DNA of 64,000 nt from the NCBI RefSeq assembly GCF_037976825.1, contig NZ_CP150269.1:4787501-4851500 (forward strand), in the 5' to 3' direction. The notes under the pieces are model-generated. The model was not told the DNA's origin and made no database searches. It saw only the letters and a list, made by a program, of their open reading frames with translations. This document shows, in pieces, positions 34,673 to 43,156 of the stretch; the stretch's first letter is position 1; every line of letters starts with the position of its first letter. A program made the position numbers and the translations under genes. This DNA is from Paenibacillus sp. FSL K6-1330 (GTDB lineage Bacteria > Bacillota > Bacilli > Paenibacillales > Paenibacillaceae).

Positions 34673-35410
34673 TTATTCGAAATCTTCCAGCCCATCGTCC
34701 CACTCGCCCTGTTGCTGATCCTCATCGACCAGACGTTTGAGTACCTGACGCACCTGGTCCCCGCCGAAGCCCCTACGCATTAAATATGCTCCCGTTTTAC
34801 GTTTGCGATCCAGCATCTCCCCATGGGTTTGCTGCCATTTTTTCCGTCCCACGGCGAGCGCGCTCTCCAATTCGGCATCTGCACTGATCTCGCCCAATGC
34901 CTCGGAGATCAGCTCCGTGCCGATTCCCTTCTGTCTCAGCTCCTGTTTGACCCACAGCCGTCCCTTCTTATGGCTCGTCATGCGCTGCTCCGTCCACATC
35001 TTGGCGTATAACGCGTCATCAATCAGCTTGTCCTTCTCCAGGCGCTCCAGCGTTGTCTCTACGCTGCTCGGCTCGAAACCTTTTTGCTGCAGACGCTGGG
35101 TGATCTCCTTGGCTGTTCTTGGTTTCCTGGCCAGATGATTCAGCGCCTCTACGTAAGCCCGCTGTCGCTCATCGGCCACGATAATTTCTTCCAGCTCTTC
35201 CTTGCGAAAAACATTTCCCTTGAACATCCGGTATTTCAGCATCACATCTTCATGAACGGTCATGAGGTACGGACCAAACGCGATTTGGTATCGGTGTTTG
35301 GGCTTTTTCAGCATTTCGACTGAAGTTACAACCAAATCCTCGTGAGCCGGAAAATGCTCAATACCTGATGATTCTGCCTGCTCCGACATTTCTTTATTCT
35401 CTTCTTTCAT
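34673..35410 (-). CDS. recX: regulatory protein RecX
   Basis: 245 residues. After an N-terminal extension of about 60 residues come the three-helix RecX repeats: AYVEALNHLARKPRTAKEI, then LQQKGFEPSSVETTLERL, then YAKMWTEQRMTSHKKGRLWVK. RecX modulates RecA filaments. A GAGAGGAG site precedes the ATG. It is located between recA and rny on the same strand, which supports a link with RecA. Confidence 0.9.
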   Translation of the reverse strand: MKEENKEMSEQAESSGIEHFPAHEDLVVTSVEMLKKPKHRYQIAFGPYLMTVHEDVMLKYRMFKGNVFRKEELEEIIVADERQRAYVEALNHLARKPRTAKEITQRLQQKGFEPSSVETTLERLEKDKLIDDALYAKMWTEQRMTSHKKGRLWVKQELRQKGIGTELISEALGEISADAELESALAVGRKKWQQTHGEMLDRKRKTGAYLMRRGFGGDQVRQVLKRLVDEDQQQGEWDDGLEDFE

Positions 35411-35486
35411 ATGTCGCTCCTCTCACTACCGCGCCATCCTGAGTAAAATAACCAAGACTGACTCTCAATTCTGGATAAATGCAAAG

Positions 35487-35521
35487 AAGACCGTCTGGTG
35501 TTACAAACACCGGACAGTCCT
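35487..35521 (-). terminator. intrinsic terminator of recA
   Basis: GGACTGTCCGGTGTT and AACACCAGACGGTCT pair with two mismatches around a four-base loop just after the recA stop. Confidence 0.7.
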
Positions 35522-35549
35522 CAACACTTAATCGTTAACCAGCAATTTA

Positions 35550-36611
35550 CTACTCTACTTTAAACAACTCTTGCTCTTCTATTTCCTCTTGTTCCTTATC
35601 CTTCTCGGAAGGCTCAGGAACAGCCGTAGTCAGATTGCTCGCTTCACGGATTTTGTTCTCGATAACACTAGCAATCTCCGGATTCTCCTTCAAGAATTGC
35701 TTCGCATTCTCACGTCCTTGGCCAAGACGGTCACCTGCATAAGAATACCATGCACCACTCTTATCCACGATATCGAGGTCCGTTCCGATATCGATTAGGC
35801 TTCCCTCTCTAGAGATGCCTTCACCGTACATAATATCAAGCTCAGCCTGTTTGAAAGGTGGCGCTACCTTGTTCTTAACAACCTTAATCCGTGTGCGGTT
35901 ACCCACCACATCGTTCCCCATCTTGATGCTCTCAATTCGACGCACATCCAAACGAACCGTCGAGTAGAACTTCAGAGCACGTCCGCCTGGAGTCGTCTCA
36001 GGGTTACCAAACATAACACCAACCTTCTCACGAAGCTGGTTGATAAAGATGGCAATCGTTTTCGATTTATTAATAGCACCCGACAATTTACGAAGAGCCT
36101 GGGACATCAGACGAGCTTGCAGACCCACGTGGGAGTCCCCCATGTCGCCTTCAATTTCAGCTTTTGGAACAAGCGCAGCAACCGAGTCAATAACGATGAC
36201 ATCCACTGCACCACTGCGTACCAGAGCTTCCGCAATTTCCAACGCCTGCTCACCCGTGTCCGGTTGGGAGAGCAGCAATTCATCAATATTAACGCCCAGT
36301 TTGCTTGCATACGATGGATCCAGAGCATGCTCGGCATCGATAAATGCAGCCTGTCCACCAGCCCTCTGAACTTCCGCAATAGCATGGAGGGCCACTGTTG
36401 TTTTACCGGAGGATTCCGGTCCATACACTTCAATAATCCGGCCTCTAGGCAAGCCGCCGGTTCCTAAAGCTATATCCAATGCCAACGATCCGCTCGGCAC
36501 AATCTCAACTTGCATGTGGGTGGATTCACCCAGTTTCATGATGGAACCTTTTCCGAACTGTTTCTCTATCTGACGAAGCGCCATTTCCAGCGCAGCACGA
36601 CGATCTGACAA
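35550..36611 (-). CDS. recA: recombinase A
   Basis: 353 residues. ATP-dependent strand-exchange protein. It has the canonical N-terminus [21 protein letters not shown], Walker [30 protein letters not shown], and the DNA-loop region [22 protein letters not shown]. The C-terminus is acidic ([16 protein letters not shown]). TTG 36611 gives the usual family N-terminus and has AAGGG 11 bases upstream; GTG at 36620 is closer but less family-like. It has a LexA box upstream. Confidence 0.97.
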   Translation of the reverse strand: MSDRRAALEMALRQIEKQFGKGSIMKLGESTHMQVEIVPSGSLALDIALGTGGLPRGRIIEVYGPESSGKTTVALHAIAEVQRAGGQAAFIDAEHALDPSYASKLGVNIDELLLSQPDTGEQALEIAEALVRSGAVDVIVIDSVAALVPKAEIEGDMGDSHVGLQARLMSQALRKLSGAINKSKTIAIFINQLREKVGVMFGNPETTPGGRALKFYSTVRLDVRRIESIKMGNDVVGNRTRIKVVKNKVAPPFKQAELDIMYGEGISREGSLIDIGTDLDIVDKSGAWYSYAGDRLGQGRENAKQFLKENPEIASVIENKIREASNLTTAVPEPSEKDKEQEEIEEQELFKVE

Positions 36612-36643
36612 TTGTTCCACAACCCTTCACTGTTGATAGTCAT

Positions 36644-36672
36644 ATCATACCTTGTTTTGACACGTTTGCCAA
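36644..36672 (-). promoter_or_regulatory. recA: sigma-A promoter of recA
   Basis: On the minus strand TTGGCA (36672-36667), 17 bases, TATGAT (36649-36644). Transcription should begin near 36637, giving a very short leader. Confidence 0.7.
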
Positions 36673-36681
36673 GCTTTTTTT

Positions 36682-36695
36682 CGAACATACATTCG
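36682..36695. promoter_or_regulatory. LexA (DinR) box of recA
   Basis: CGAACATACATTCG matches the Bacillus SOS box CGAAC-N4-GTTCG at all but one position and sits nine bases upstream of the recA -35 element. It predicts SOS control of recA. Confidence 0.85.
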
Positions 36696-36751
36696 TTTTT
36701 TTTATTCAACGCCCCTTCCGGTATATGCTCCATCCCCTATGTATAAAGAAC

Positions 36752-36790
36752 AAGAACCGTGGCAACATCATTCGATATGCCACGGTTCTT
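36752..36790 (-). terminator. intrinsic terminator of cinA
   Basis: AAGAACCGTGGC and GCCACGGTTCTT form a perfect 12-bp stem, downstream of cinA and upstream of recA. Confidence 0.8.
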
Positions 36791-36899
36791 CCGTATTTCC
36801 CATTATACTTGGAACTGTTCGTTAATTCAAGAAGAGGTACCAAGCAAGGTGTAAATTATTTACTTTTTTTGAAAAGCGGATATCTCTATTTTCGCAAAA

Positions 36900-38162
36900 T
36901 TAATCTTGTTTGGAGGCAACAAGACGCTGCCAAAGCCGGTAGAGCAGCGCCTTCGTCGCACGGAGTCGGATCGTCTCACGGTTACCCTGGAGGTGCAGCT
37001 CATACACTTCTGTTTCTTTTCCCCGTTGAGACAATCCGATGTAAACAAGACCTATAGGCTTGCGTTCAGCGTACCCTGGACCTGCTACGCCCGTTACCGA
37101 TAAACCAAAGTCGCTGTCGGTTACCATCCGAACATGATCTGCAAGCGCTTCGGCAACCTCCGCACTGACGGCTCCCGGCGCATCATCCCCCTCAAGCAGC
37201 GCATGCGGGATATGCACAAGCTTCTCCTTGATCTGGTTAGTGTAACAGACGATCCCGCCAAGGAACATCGATGCGCTGCCGGGGATGGAGGTCAGCGTCT
37301 CCGCTACAAGGCCTCCCGTGCAGCTCTCCGCGGCGCTCAGCGTCCAGCTATGATCTGCCATCATATCCACGATAACCTTCTCAATGGGCACATCCTCGTT
37401 AGCATACATAAACTCAGGGCCTCTCTCCTGGATCCGGGCTTCCAGTTCATTCAACCGGACCATCGCCTCAGCCTCGCTGGAGGCCTTCGTGGAGATTCGG
37501 ACGGTGACCTCCCCTTCCTTGGCATACAATGCAATCGTCGGATCGGTCTGGGCCGTAATCAGGTCTTCCAGGCGCTTATCAAGCGCGGACTCCCCGATGC
37601 CTGCGAATTTGAGCATCTTCGAATAGATGGGAAGCTCTCCCGTAAGCACATGCTGCAGAAGCCAAGGCTTGGCCTCCTGCTCAAACATCGGCATCAGTTC
37701 TTTCGGCGGTCCCGGCAACACAATATAATGAGTGCCTTCATACGATACCGCGTTCCCGACGGCGAGGCCTGTTTCGTTCGGAAGGGGAGTCCCTCCCTCG
37801 ATAGCCAGGGCCTGTCGCCGATTGTTCTCGGTCATTACGGATCCCCGTTCTTGGAAGAAACGTTCGATCCGGTCCATAGCCATCCGATCAATATGCAATG
37901 AACGATTCAGAAAGGATGCGAGCGCATCCTTCGTCAGGTCATCCTGTGTGGGGCCCAGGCCGCCGGACAGAAGCACGATATCGGCTCTGCTGCTGGACAG
38001 CCGCAAGGTCTCCTTGAGCCTCTCCATGTTATCCCCGACAACCGTTTGATAGTACACATCGATTCCCATTGAGGCAAGCTGTCTGGACAAATACTGTGCA
38101 TTGGTATTCACAATCTGTCCAAGGAGAAGTTCGGTTCCAACTGCAATGATTTCTGCTTTCAT
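36900..38162 (-). CDS. cinA: CinA, nicotinamide-nucleotide amidohydrolase family
   Basis: 420 residues. The N-terminal MocF/MoaB-like domain has VGTELLLGQIVNTNAQYLS, LSGGLGPTQDDLTKDA and VLPGPPKELMPMFE; the C-terminal CinA domain has AAESCTGGLVAETLTSIPG, the amidohydrolase region with the catalytic Ser. It is linked to recA, as in many Bacillota, where it is competence- or damage-inducible. ATG follows ACAGGAGG. Its own terminator separates it from recA. Confidence 0.95.
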   Translation of the reverse strand: MKAEIIAVGTELLLGQIVNTNAQYLSRQLASMGIDVYYQTVVGDNMERLKETLRLSSSRADIVLLSGGLGPTQDDLTKDALASFLNRSLHIDRMAMDRIERFFQERGSVMTENNRRQALAIEGGTPLPNETGLAVGNAVSYEGTHYIVLPGPPKELMPMFEQEAKPWLLQHVLTGELPIYSKMLKFAGIGESALDKRLEDLITAQTDPTIALYAKEGEVTVRISTKASSEAEAMVRLNELEARIQERGPEFMYANEDVPIEKVIVDMMADHSWTLSAAESCTGGLVAETLTSIPGSASMFLGGIVCYTNQIKEKLVHIPHALLEGDDAPGAVSAEVAEALADHVRMVTDSDFGLSVTGVAGPGYAERKPIGLVYIGLSQRGKETEVYELHLQGNRETIRLRATKALLYRLWQRLVASKQD

Positions 38163-38247
38163 GATTCGTCGATCCTCCTGTATCTTCTATCTCTTCACAA
38201 TACTCGCCACTCGCCGTCACAAATTTATTACCCTGCGGAAGAAAAAA

Positions 38248-38269
38248 GCAATAGGATAGCTCCTATTGC
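38248..38269 (-). terminator. intrinsic terminator of pgsA
   Basis: GCAATAGGA, loop GCTA, TCCTATTGC, then six T on the minus strand immediately after the pgsA stop. Confidence 0.85.
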
Positions 38270-38271
38270 CG

Positions 38272-38859
38272 TTATGCCCCGGTACCTTTAAGAAGATGCC
38301 TGTTCTGGACAAAATATTCGATTCCCGAATAGATCGTAATTATCGCGGCAGCCCAGATTGCAATGACATCAAACGGAATTCCCAAGAATACAAACGGGAA
38401 ATTATTGATCAGAAGCGCGACAATTGCCACAATCTGAATCACCGTCTTGATTTTTCCTGATTGACCTGCTGCAACGACGGAACCTTCCAGGAGCGCAATT
38501 TGTCTCAAGCCAGTAACCGCGAATTCTCTGCTGATAATGACAACAGCAATCCATGATTCACATTTCCCCATCTCCACAAGCGATATGAGGATAGCTGCCA
38601 CCAGCAGTTTGTCCGCGAGCGGATCCATAAGTTTACCCAGGTTTGTCACCATATTGTTTTTCCGGGCCAAATACCCGTCAATCCCATCCGTGCTTGCAGC
38701 AAGTATGAATATCAAAGCCGCAATCAATTGGTTATAGGGCAGGACAAAATCATTCCATACAATAGGAGCCGGATAAAAATCAAAATCCACCAGCAGAAAA
38801 ATCATCATGACAGGGATCAAGCAAATGCGGGCCAACGTGATACGATTGGGTAAATTCAT
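38272..38859 (-). CDS. pgsA: CDP-diacylglycerol-glycerol-3-phosphate 3-phosphatidyltransferase
   Basis: 195 residues with several membrane helices; the first committed enzyme of phosphatidylglycerol synthesis. The CDP-alcohol phosphotransferase motif is complete: DGIDGYLAR, then GKLMDPLADK (D-G-x2-A-R-x8-G-x3-D-x3-D). ATG 38859 has AAGGGAGG upstream; a longer frame to 38922 is not used. It lies before cinA and recA, as in B. subtilis. Confidence 0.95.
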   Translation of the reverse strand: MNLPNRITLARICLIPVMMIFLLVDFDFYPAPIVWNDFVLPYNQLIAALIFILAASTDGIDGYLARKNNMVTNLGKLMDPLADKLLVAAILISLVEMGKCESWIAVVIISREFAVTGLRQIALLEGSVVAAGQSGKIKTVIQIVAIVALLINNFPFVFLGIPFDVIAIWAAAIITIYSGIEYFVQNRHLLKGTGA

Positions 38860-39041
38860 GGGGCAACCTCCCTTGCAACGGGTTGTCTTGAAATTTTCGC
38901 AGACCCCGCGACTGTTATCCATCTGTACTTCAATAGGGTCGCTCTTCCCAAGAGCCTAAAGGGTTTGAAGCGTGAAGCGCTGTCTGTCATATTCATCCCC
39001 CAGTGATCTATGTATACGTTAATCCTTATATATCGTTTTTT

Positions 39042-39071
39042 AGTATAATATTTCCGTTGACGCCCTGTCAA
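39042..39071 (-). promoter_or_regulatory. sigma-A promoter of pgsA
   Basis: On the minus strand TTGACA (39071-39066), 18 bases, TATACT (39047-39042). The leader to the pgsA start would be about 175 bases. Confidence 0.7.
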
Positions 39072-39118
39072 AAGAAACAACCTGTCCATCCAATCCTACG
39101 TGAGCCTGTGACGAGCGT

Positions 39119-39610
39119 TTATTTAAAATTGGTGAACTGCAGGTCCAGAGAAAGATCCGCTTTGCGAAGCAGCTGCATGATCTGTTGAAGATCGTCCTTG
39201 TTTTTTCCGGTTACCCGAATTTGGTCACCTTGAATCTGACTCTTGACCTTCAGTTTGGAATCACGGATCAATATATTGATCTTTTTCGAATTTTCCTGAT
39301 CGATTCCCTGTTTTAAGGTCAAACGCTGGCGAACGGTACCCATGGAAGCCGGCTCGATTTTGCTGTACTCCACATTTTTCAGCGACAAGCCCCGTTTCAC
39401 CATCTTGGTTTGCAAAATATCAATAACGGCGTTGAGTTTATACTCGTCATCGGATGCAATGACCAGTGCGTCCTTGTCCAGCTTCAAGCTGCTCTTGCTG
39501 CCCTTGAAGTCAAAACGGTTCTCAATCTCCCGCTCCGCCTGATTAACCGCATTACTAAGTTCCTGCATATCCATTTTGGATACGATATCAAATGAATTTT
39601 CTGAAGCCAT
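39119..39610 (-). CDS. YajQ-family nucleotide-binding protein
   Basis: 163 residues matching the YajQ family from end to end: SFDIVSKMDMQELSNAVNQA, NRFDFKGSKSS, GTVRQRLTLKQGIDQENSKK and the C-terminal DLSLDLQFTNFK. Members bind nucleic acid, and some bind cyclic di-GMP. It lies between a small membrane protein gene and pgsA and is not part of the B. subtilis order, so it was inserted into the block. Confidence 0.93.
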   Translation of the reverse strand: MASENSFDIVSKMDMQELSNAVNQAEREIENRFDFKGSKSSLKLDKDALVIASDDEYKLNAVIDILQTKMVKRGLSLKNVEYSKIEPASMGTVRQRLTLKQGIDQENSKKINILIRDSKLKVKSQIQGDQIRVTGKNKDDLQQIMQLLRKADLSLDLQFTNFK

Positions 39611-39712
39611 GGTGAATCCTTCCTTTCATTAACGATAATGCTTCTATTATAGGTAAAACATAGAGACAAGTCTAATCCCATTAAGGATCAGCGGGTGGAT
39701 CTGGAACGAAAA

Positions 39713-39752
39713 AGACTCCGCTTATCGCCAACACCCGGCGAAAACGAAGTCT
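39713..39752 (-). terminator. intrinsic terminator before yajQ
   Basis: On the minus strand AGACTTCGTTTTCGCC pairs with GGCGATAAGCGGAGTCT (G-U pairs and one bulge), then TTTTT. It ends the rodZ / small membrane protein transcript. Confidence 0.65.
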
Positions 39753-39758
39753 GCTCCT

Positions 39759-39932
39759 TCAACTGCTAGCTTTCTCATCCTGCACCGGACGGCGGAACAT
39801 GCTCAATATACCAAGCAAAATATGTGCCAGTCCAAAGCCTAATATGCCATATCCCCAGTCGCTTGGAATCAAATAATAGCCCAAGAGGCTGACGATGACG
39901 CCTAATCCGAATATAATCCAGTTGACCGTCAC
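39759..39932 (-). CDS. small membrane protein, 57 residues
   Basis: It starts at GTG 39932 behind GAAGAGGTG. Two hydrophobic helices (WIIFGLGVIVSLLGYYLI and ILGFGLAHILLGILSMF) and a charged tail (RRPVQDEKASS). It lies 77 bases after rodZ. The frame opens upstream to 39980 but that extension has no ribosome site. Function unknown. Confidence 0.7.
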   Translation of the reverse strand: MTVNWIIFGLGVIVSLLGYYLIPSDWGYGILGFGLAHILLGILSMFRRPVQDEKASS

Positions 39933-40009
39933 GAAAGCAACACCTCTTCCATGAAGCGAAATAACAGCATGCAGCTGCATGCTGTTATGATGGCCTGGAG
40001 GTGAGACAA

Positions 40010-41002
40010 TTATTCTACATCCGTAGTGCCTGTAGAGTCAGTAGTACTGGTATCCGTAGTCCCTGTGGAACCATCTGCCGGCTCCAGCAAGATACGCGAC
40101 GTTGATTTCCCATCTGTTACGGGCTGGCCGCCAACCGTAATGGTGGTTGCAGCGGAATTCCCCGATTTCACGTAGAGTCCCTGGCTATCCAGGTCAAAGC
40201 TGAGCGCAGCACCATTCTCAAGCATTTGGAAAGCCAGCTTCTCCCCGGAGGTATTGTAACCACGATACACTTCTACCCAGCTCTTTCCTTCACTTGTTGC
40301 CACAATTTCAACCTTCACAGACGAGCCTGATACCTTAAATACGGTGTTCTTGCCTTCCGTCCGGTCCTGCGTCACCGTAGTTGCTCCAGGCGTTGTATTC
40401 CCTGGTTCATCGATGTCCGTGCCATCTGTTCCATCCGTTGCGTCTGTTCCTTCACCGTCTGTGCCTTCGTTACCTGTACCGTCCGTGGCGTTATCGCCGC
40501 CCTGCGCTCCGTCACCTGGCGTGGCGGGATCCGTATTGCCAGAATCTTCCGGCTTTTGCGCTTGATCCGTCTGCGTCTGGTCATTATTGCTTACCTGAGG
40601 TTCATCCTTAGGCTCATTCGAATTGATTGCCACCAAATAAATGACGACAACGATCAGAATCGGGAATGTCCACATCAGCAGAGTAGGCAGCCATTTCATG
40701 TTCCGTTCGGCTGAAGGTCTGGTGGCACGCTTTTGAATAACCGGCTCCATGGTCGCTTCCGGTTCGGATTTAGGCACATCCTGTTTATGGCCTTCAAGCA
40801 GTTCGTCCGGGTCAATCCCCACCGCTTCCGCATAGGTTTTGATGAATGCCCGCACGTAAAAACTGCCGGGAAGTACTTTGTAATCCCCTGCCTCGATGGC
40901 TTCCAAGTATCGCTTGCGTATTTTTGTCATTTCCTGCACATCATCAAGGCTCATCCCTTTTTGTAGACGCGCCTCCCTCAATTGCTGTCCCAGTTCGGAC
41001 AT
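40010..41002 (-). CDS. rodZ: RodZ-like helix-turn-helix membrane protein (YmfM)
   Basis: 330 residues. N-terminal HTH_25 domain (GQQLREARLQKGMSLDDVQE, then TKIRKRYLEAIEAGDY), a single membrane helix near residue 110 (LLMWTFPILIVVVIYLVAI), a low-complexity linker rich in Thr, Gly, Asp and Asn, and a C-terminal DUF4115 domain (GKSWVEVYRGYNTSGEKL). The tail is Thr/Ser/Asp-rich. RodZ links MreB to the cell envelope and shape control. An AGGAGGTGATGG site precedes the ATG. It is between ymfK and pgsA, as in Bacillus. Confidence 0.9.
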   Translation of the reverse strand: MSELGQQLREARLQKGMSLDDVQEMTKIRKRYLEAIEAGDYKVLPGSFYVRAFIKTYAEAVGIDPDELLEGHKQDVPKSEPEATMEPVIQKRATRPSAERNMKWLPTLLMWTFPILIVVVIYLVAINSNEPKDEPQVSNNDQTQTDQAQKPEDSGNTDPATPGDGAQGGDNATDGTGNEGTDGEGTDATDGTDGTDIDEPGNTTPGATTVTQDRTEGKNTVFKVSGSSVKVEIVATSEGKSWVEVYRGYNTSGEKLAFQMLENGAALSFDLDSQGLYVKSGNSAATTITVGGQPVTDGKSTSRILLEPADGSTGTTDTSTTDSTGTTDVE

Positions 41003-41049
41003 GCCATCACCTCCTACTTTAGAATTTCGTGGTCAAAGTCAAAAAAATA

Positions 41050-41817
41050 TTATAAATCGTCACTATAAGAACCCGTGAACGTATCATAAACGATTTCCTC
41101 TTCCGGATTGTTTCGCAATTCGATTATAATGTCGAAATCATCATAGGAATATTCGGATTCGCGAACAAAAATATCCGGATGCTCGATCACCTTCGTGCTC
41201 CCCATCCCCATAATATCCTGCAGGAGTTGATAGTGGCGCTCATTCGATCGGATCGTGCTGACAATCCCGTCAATGATGAAAACGTTGTTCGAGTTCATCT
41301 CGTCCTCAGAGAGTTGACTGCGAATGGTTTGGCGGAGCAGCGTAGAGGAGACAAACGTCCAGCGCTTCATCGCGCAGACACTGCCAGCGATAATGGACTC
41401 GGTTTTGCCGACGCGAGGCATTCCGCGAAGACCGATGACCTGATTACCTTCCCTTTTGAACAATTCACCCAAAAAATCAACAAGTAAACCGAGCTCATCA
41501 CGCGTAAAACGAAACGTTTTACGATCATCCGAGTCCCGGTCAATATATCGTCCATGTCGGACAGCCAAAATATCCACCAGTTTTGGGGGTCTCAAGGCTG
41601 TTACCGTAATATTTTTCATTTTGTTTAACATTTTGCCCATCAGGATAATTTTTTCTTCATCATCCGTTTCCAGCAGCATTCCGCGAGTTTGGCCTTCAAC
41701 GCCGTTAATTGTCAGGATGTTGACTTCGAGCATACCTAACACGGATGCAATGTCACCGAGCAAACCAGGTCGGTTCTTATGTATCTTGTATTCCATGTAC
41801 CATTGATTCGATTCCAC
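41050..41817 (-). CDS. ymfK: YmfK-like DUF3388 protein (ACT plus P-loop-like)
   Basis: 255 residues. The N-terminus has an ACT-type regulatory domain (YKIHKNRPGLLGDIASVLG, INGVEGQTRGMLLET); further on it has IGLRGMPRVGKTESIIAGS, a P-loop-like motif, and NNVFIIDGIVSTI. GTG 41817 is the start because AAAGAGGTG lies five bases before it, although the frame opens at 41859. The gene sits between ymfJ and rodZ as in B. subtilis. The biological role of DUF3388 is unknown. Confidence 0.85.
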   Translation of the reverse strand: MESNQWYMEYKIHKNRPGLLGDIASVLGMLEVNILTINGVEGQTRGMLLETDDEEKIILMGKMLNKMKNITVTALRPPKLVDILAVRHGRYIDRDSDDRKTFRFTRDELGLLVDFLGELFKREGNQVIGLRGMPRVGKTESIIAGSVCAMKRWTFVSSTLLRQTIRSQLSEDEMNSNNVFIIDGIVSTIRSNERHYQLLQDIMGMGSTKVIEHPDIFVRESEYSYDDFDIIIELRNNPEEEIVYDTFTGSYSDDL

Positions 41818-41983
41818 AAAGACACCTCTTTGCACTTCTTTTCCATCAATATTCGACAAATTTCAGCGAAAATCGCACGCAAAAACAGGTCAAATGAAAA
41901 ATGGGTCACGTTAATGATATATAAAATAAAAATGAAAGGCAAGTATTAACGATGACATGAAAATTACATTCTTTTTTCTTGAC

Positions 41984-42012
41984 AAAAAGCCCCCGTTGGC
42001 GGGGGGCTTTTT
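41984..42012 (-). terminator. intrinsic terminator of the DUF3243 gene
   Basis: AAAAAGCCCCC, loop, GGGGGCTTTTT just after the DUF3243 stop. Confidence 0.85.
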
Positions 42013-42021
42013 GCAAGAGGG

Positions 42022-42276
42022 TTATGCGTTGTTCTTGGCCAGTTTCACCATCAGACGCGCGATAACGTGGCGTTCTTCCTCGTTACCTACATCCCACAAT
42101 TCTTTCAGTGCCCGGTTGGATGAGTTTTGCGGATCAACCTTCTCATCAAGGAAATCACCAATTTCATAAGCCAGCTGAGAAATGGTGTCTTCACTCATAC
42201 CCGCTTTCTCGGCTTGAACGACACGATCGCCCAGGAATTTCTTCCAAGAATCAAAGTTTTTGATTACGGATGACAT
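42022..42276 (-). CDS. ymfJ: DUF3243 protein (YmfJ-like)
   Basis: 84 residues, helical and cytoplasmic (NFDSWKKFLGDRVVQAEKAG, ELWDVGNEEERHVIARLMVKLA). It matches DUF3243 and the location of ymfJ in Bacillus. An AAGGAGG site precedes the ATG. Function unknown. Confidence 0.88.
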   Translation of the reverse strand: MSSVIKNFDSWKKFLGDRVVQAEKAGMSEDTISQLAYEIGDFLDEKVDPQNSSNRALKELWDVGNEEERHVIARLMVKLAKNNA

Positions 42277-42385
42277 GAGTTAAATCCTCCTTTTGCGTGG
42301 TGGCAATTCAGATTTAAAGTAACAATAGTAATATGTCCCCGTAACCAATACCTTATGAGTGGTGAATTGCACCACGAACTTACGA

Positions 42386-43156
42386 TCAGGTCACCCAGCC
42401 GCCATTCGGGCTGATCACTTGCCCGGTAATGTATCCCGACTCGGGCAGCGCCAGAAAATACACCAGTGATGAAATCTCATCCGGCTGTGCCAATCTGCCG
42501 ACCGGAATTTCATCCTCCAGCATGCGGATTTCATCCGATTCCAGATGCCCCAGCATGGACGTATCCACCGCGCCGGGTGCAACGGCGTTCACTGTCACTC
42601 CTGATGGAGCAAGCTCCTTCGCAAGGGCCTTCGTAAAGGCGTTAACGCCGCCCTTGCTTGTTGAATACAATACCTCGCAGGAGGCACCCGATAAACCCCA
42701 GATCGAGGACACATTGATAATCCTGCCAAACCGCTGGGAGATCATACGCCCCATAAACGCCTGGGAACACAGAAACATCCCTCTCAGGTTAATGGACATC
42801 AAAGTGTCCCACTCTTCTTCCGTCACGTCAGACAGAAGCCCATAATGGGATACCCCGGCATTGTTTACCAGGATATCGGGCTCCATATCATGACTCTGCA
42901 GCTTCTCTTTCATGCGCAATATCTGCTCTTTGTCGCGAAGGTCCGCAGATACGGTTAATACCTTAGCTCCATAGCCCATACAGCGACGGGCAACTTCATT
43001 GGCCGCTTCATGCGAATTCATATAGTGAATAACCACATTCATGCGTACCGAGGCAAAGCGCTCGGCAACAGCCGCACCAATGCCTCTGCTCGCACCGGTG
43101 ATCAGCACCGTCATTTCCCCGATCGGTTTCAGTTCTCTTCCCATGTCTTGCTTCAT
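42386..43156 (-). CDS. ymfI: SDR-family oxidoreductase (FabG-like, YmfI)
   Basis: 256 residues. Short-chain dehydrogenase with the nucleotide motif TGASRGIG, NNAG, the catalytic Ser in NVSSIWGLSG, and Tyr/Lys as YSTSKGG; Gly-rich PGAVDTSM follows. It resembles 3-oxoacyl-ACP reductases. The ATG overlaps the stop of the M16 protease gene (TAATG), so it is co-translated and part of the ymf operon. The substrate is unknown. Confidence 0.88.
   Translation of the reverse strand: MKQDMGRELKPIGEMTVLITGASRGIGAAVAERFASVRMNVVIHYMNSHEAANEVARRCMGYGAKVLTVSADLRDKEQILRMKEKLQSHDMEPDILVNNAGVSHYGLLSDVTEEEWDTLMSINLRGMFLCSQAFMGRMISQRFGRIINVSSIWGLSGASCEVLYSTSKGGVNAFTKALAKELAPSGVTVNAVAPGAVDTSMLGHLESDEIRMLEDEIPVGRLAQPDEISSLVYFLALPESGYITGQVISPNGGWVT

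Noticed and set aside
42361..42377. GTGGTG/CACCAC hairpin between the DUF3243 and SDR genes
   Set aside because: Short stem without a T-run on the transcribed strand; not convincing as a terminator.
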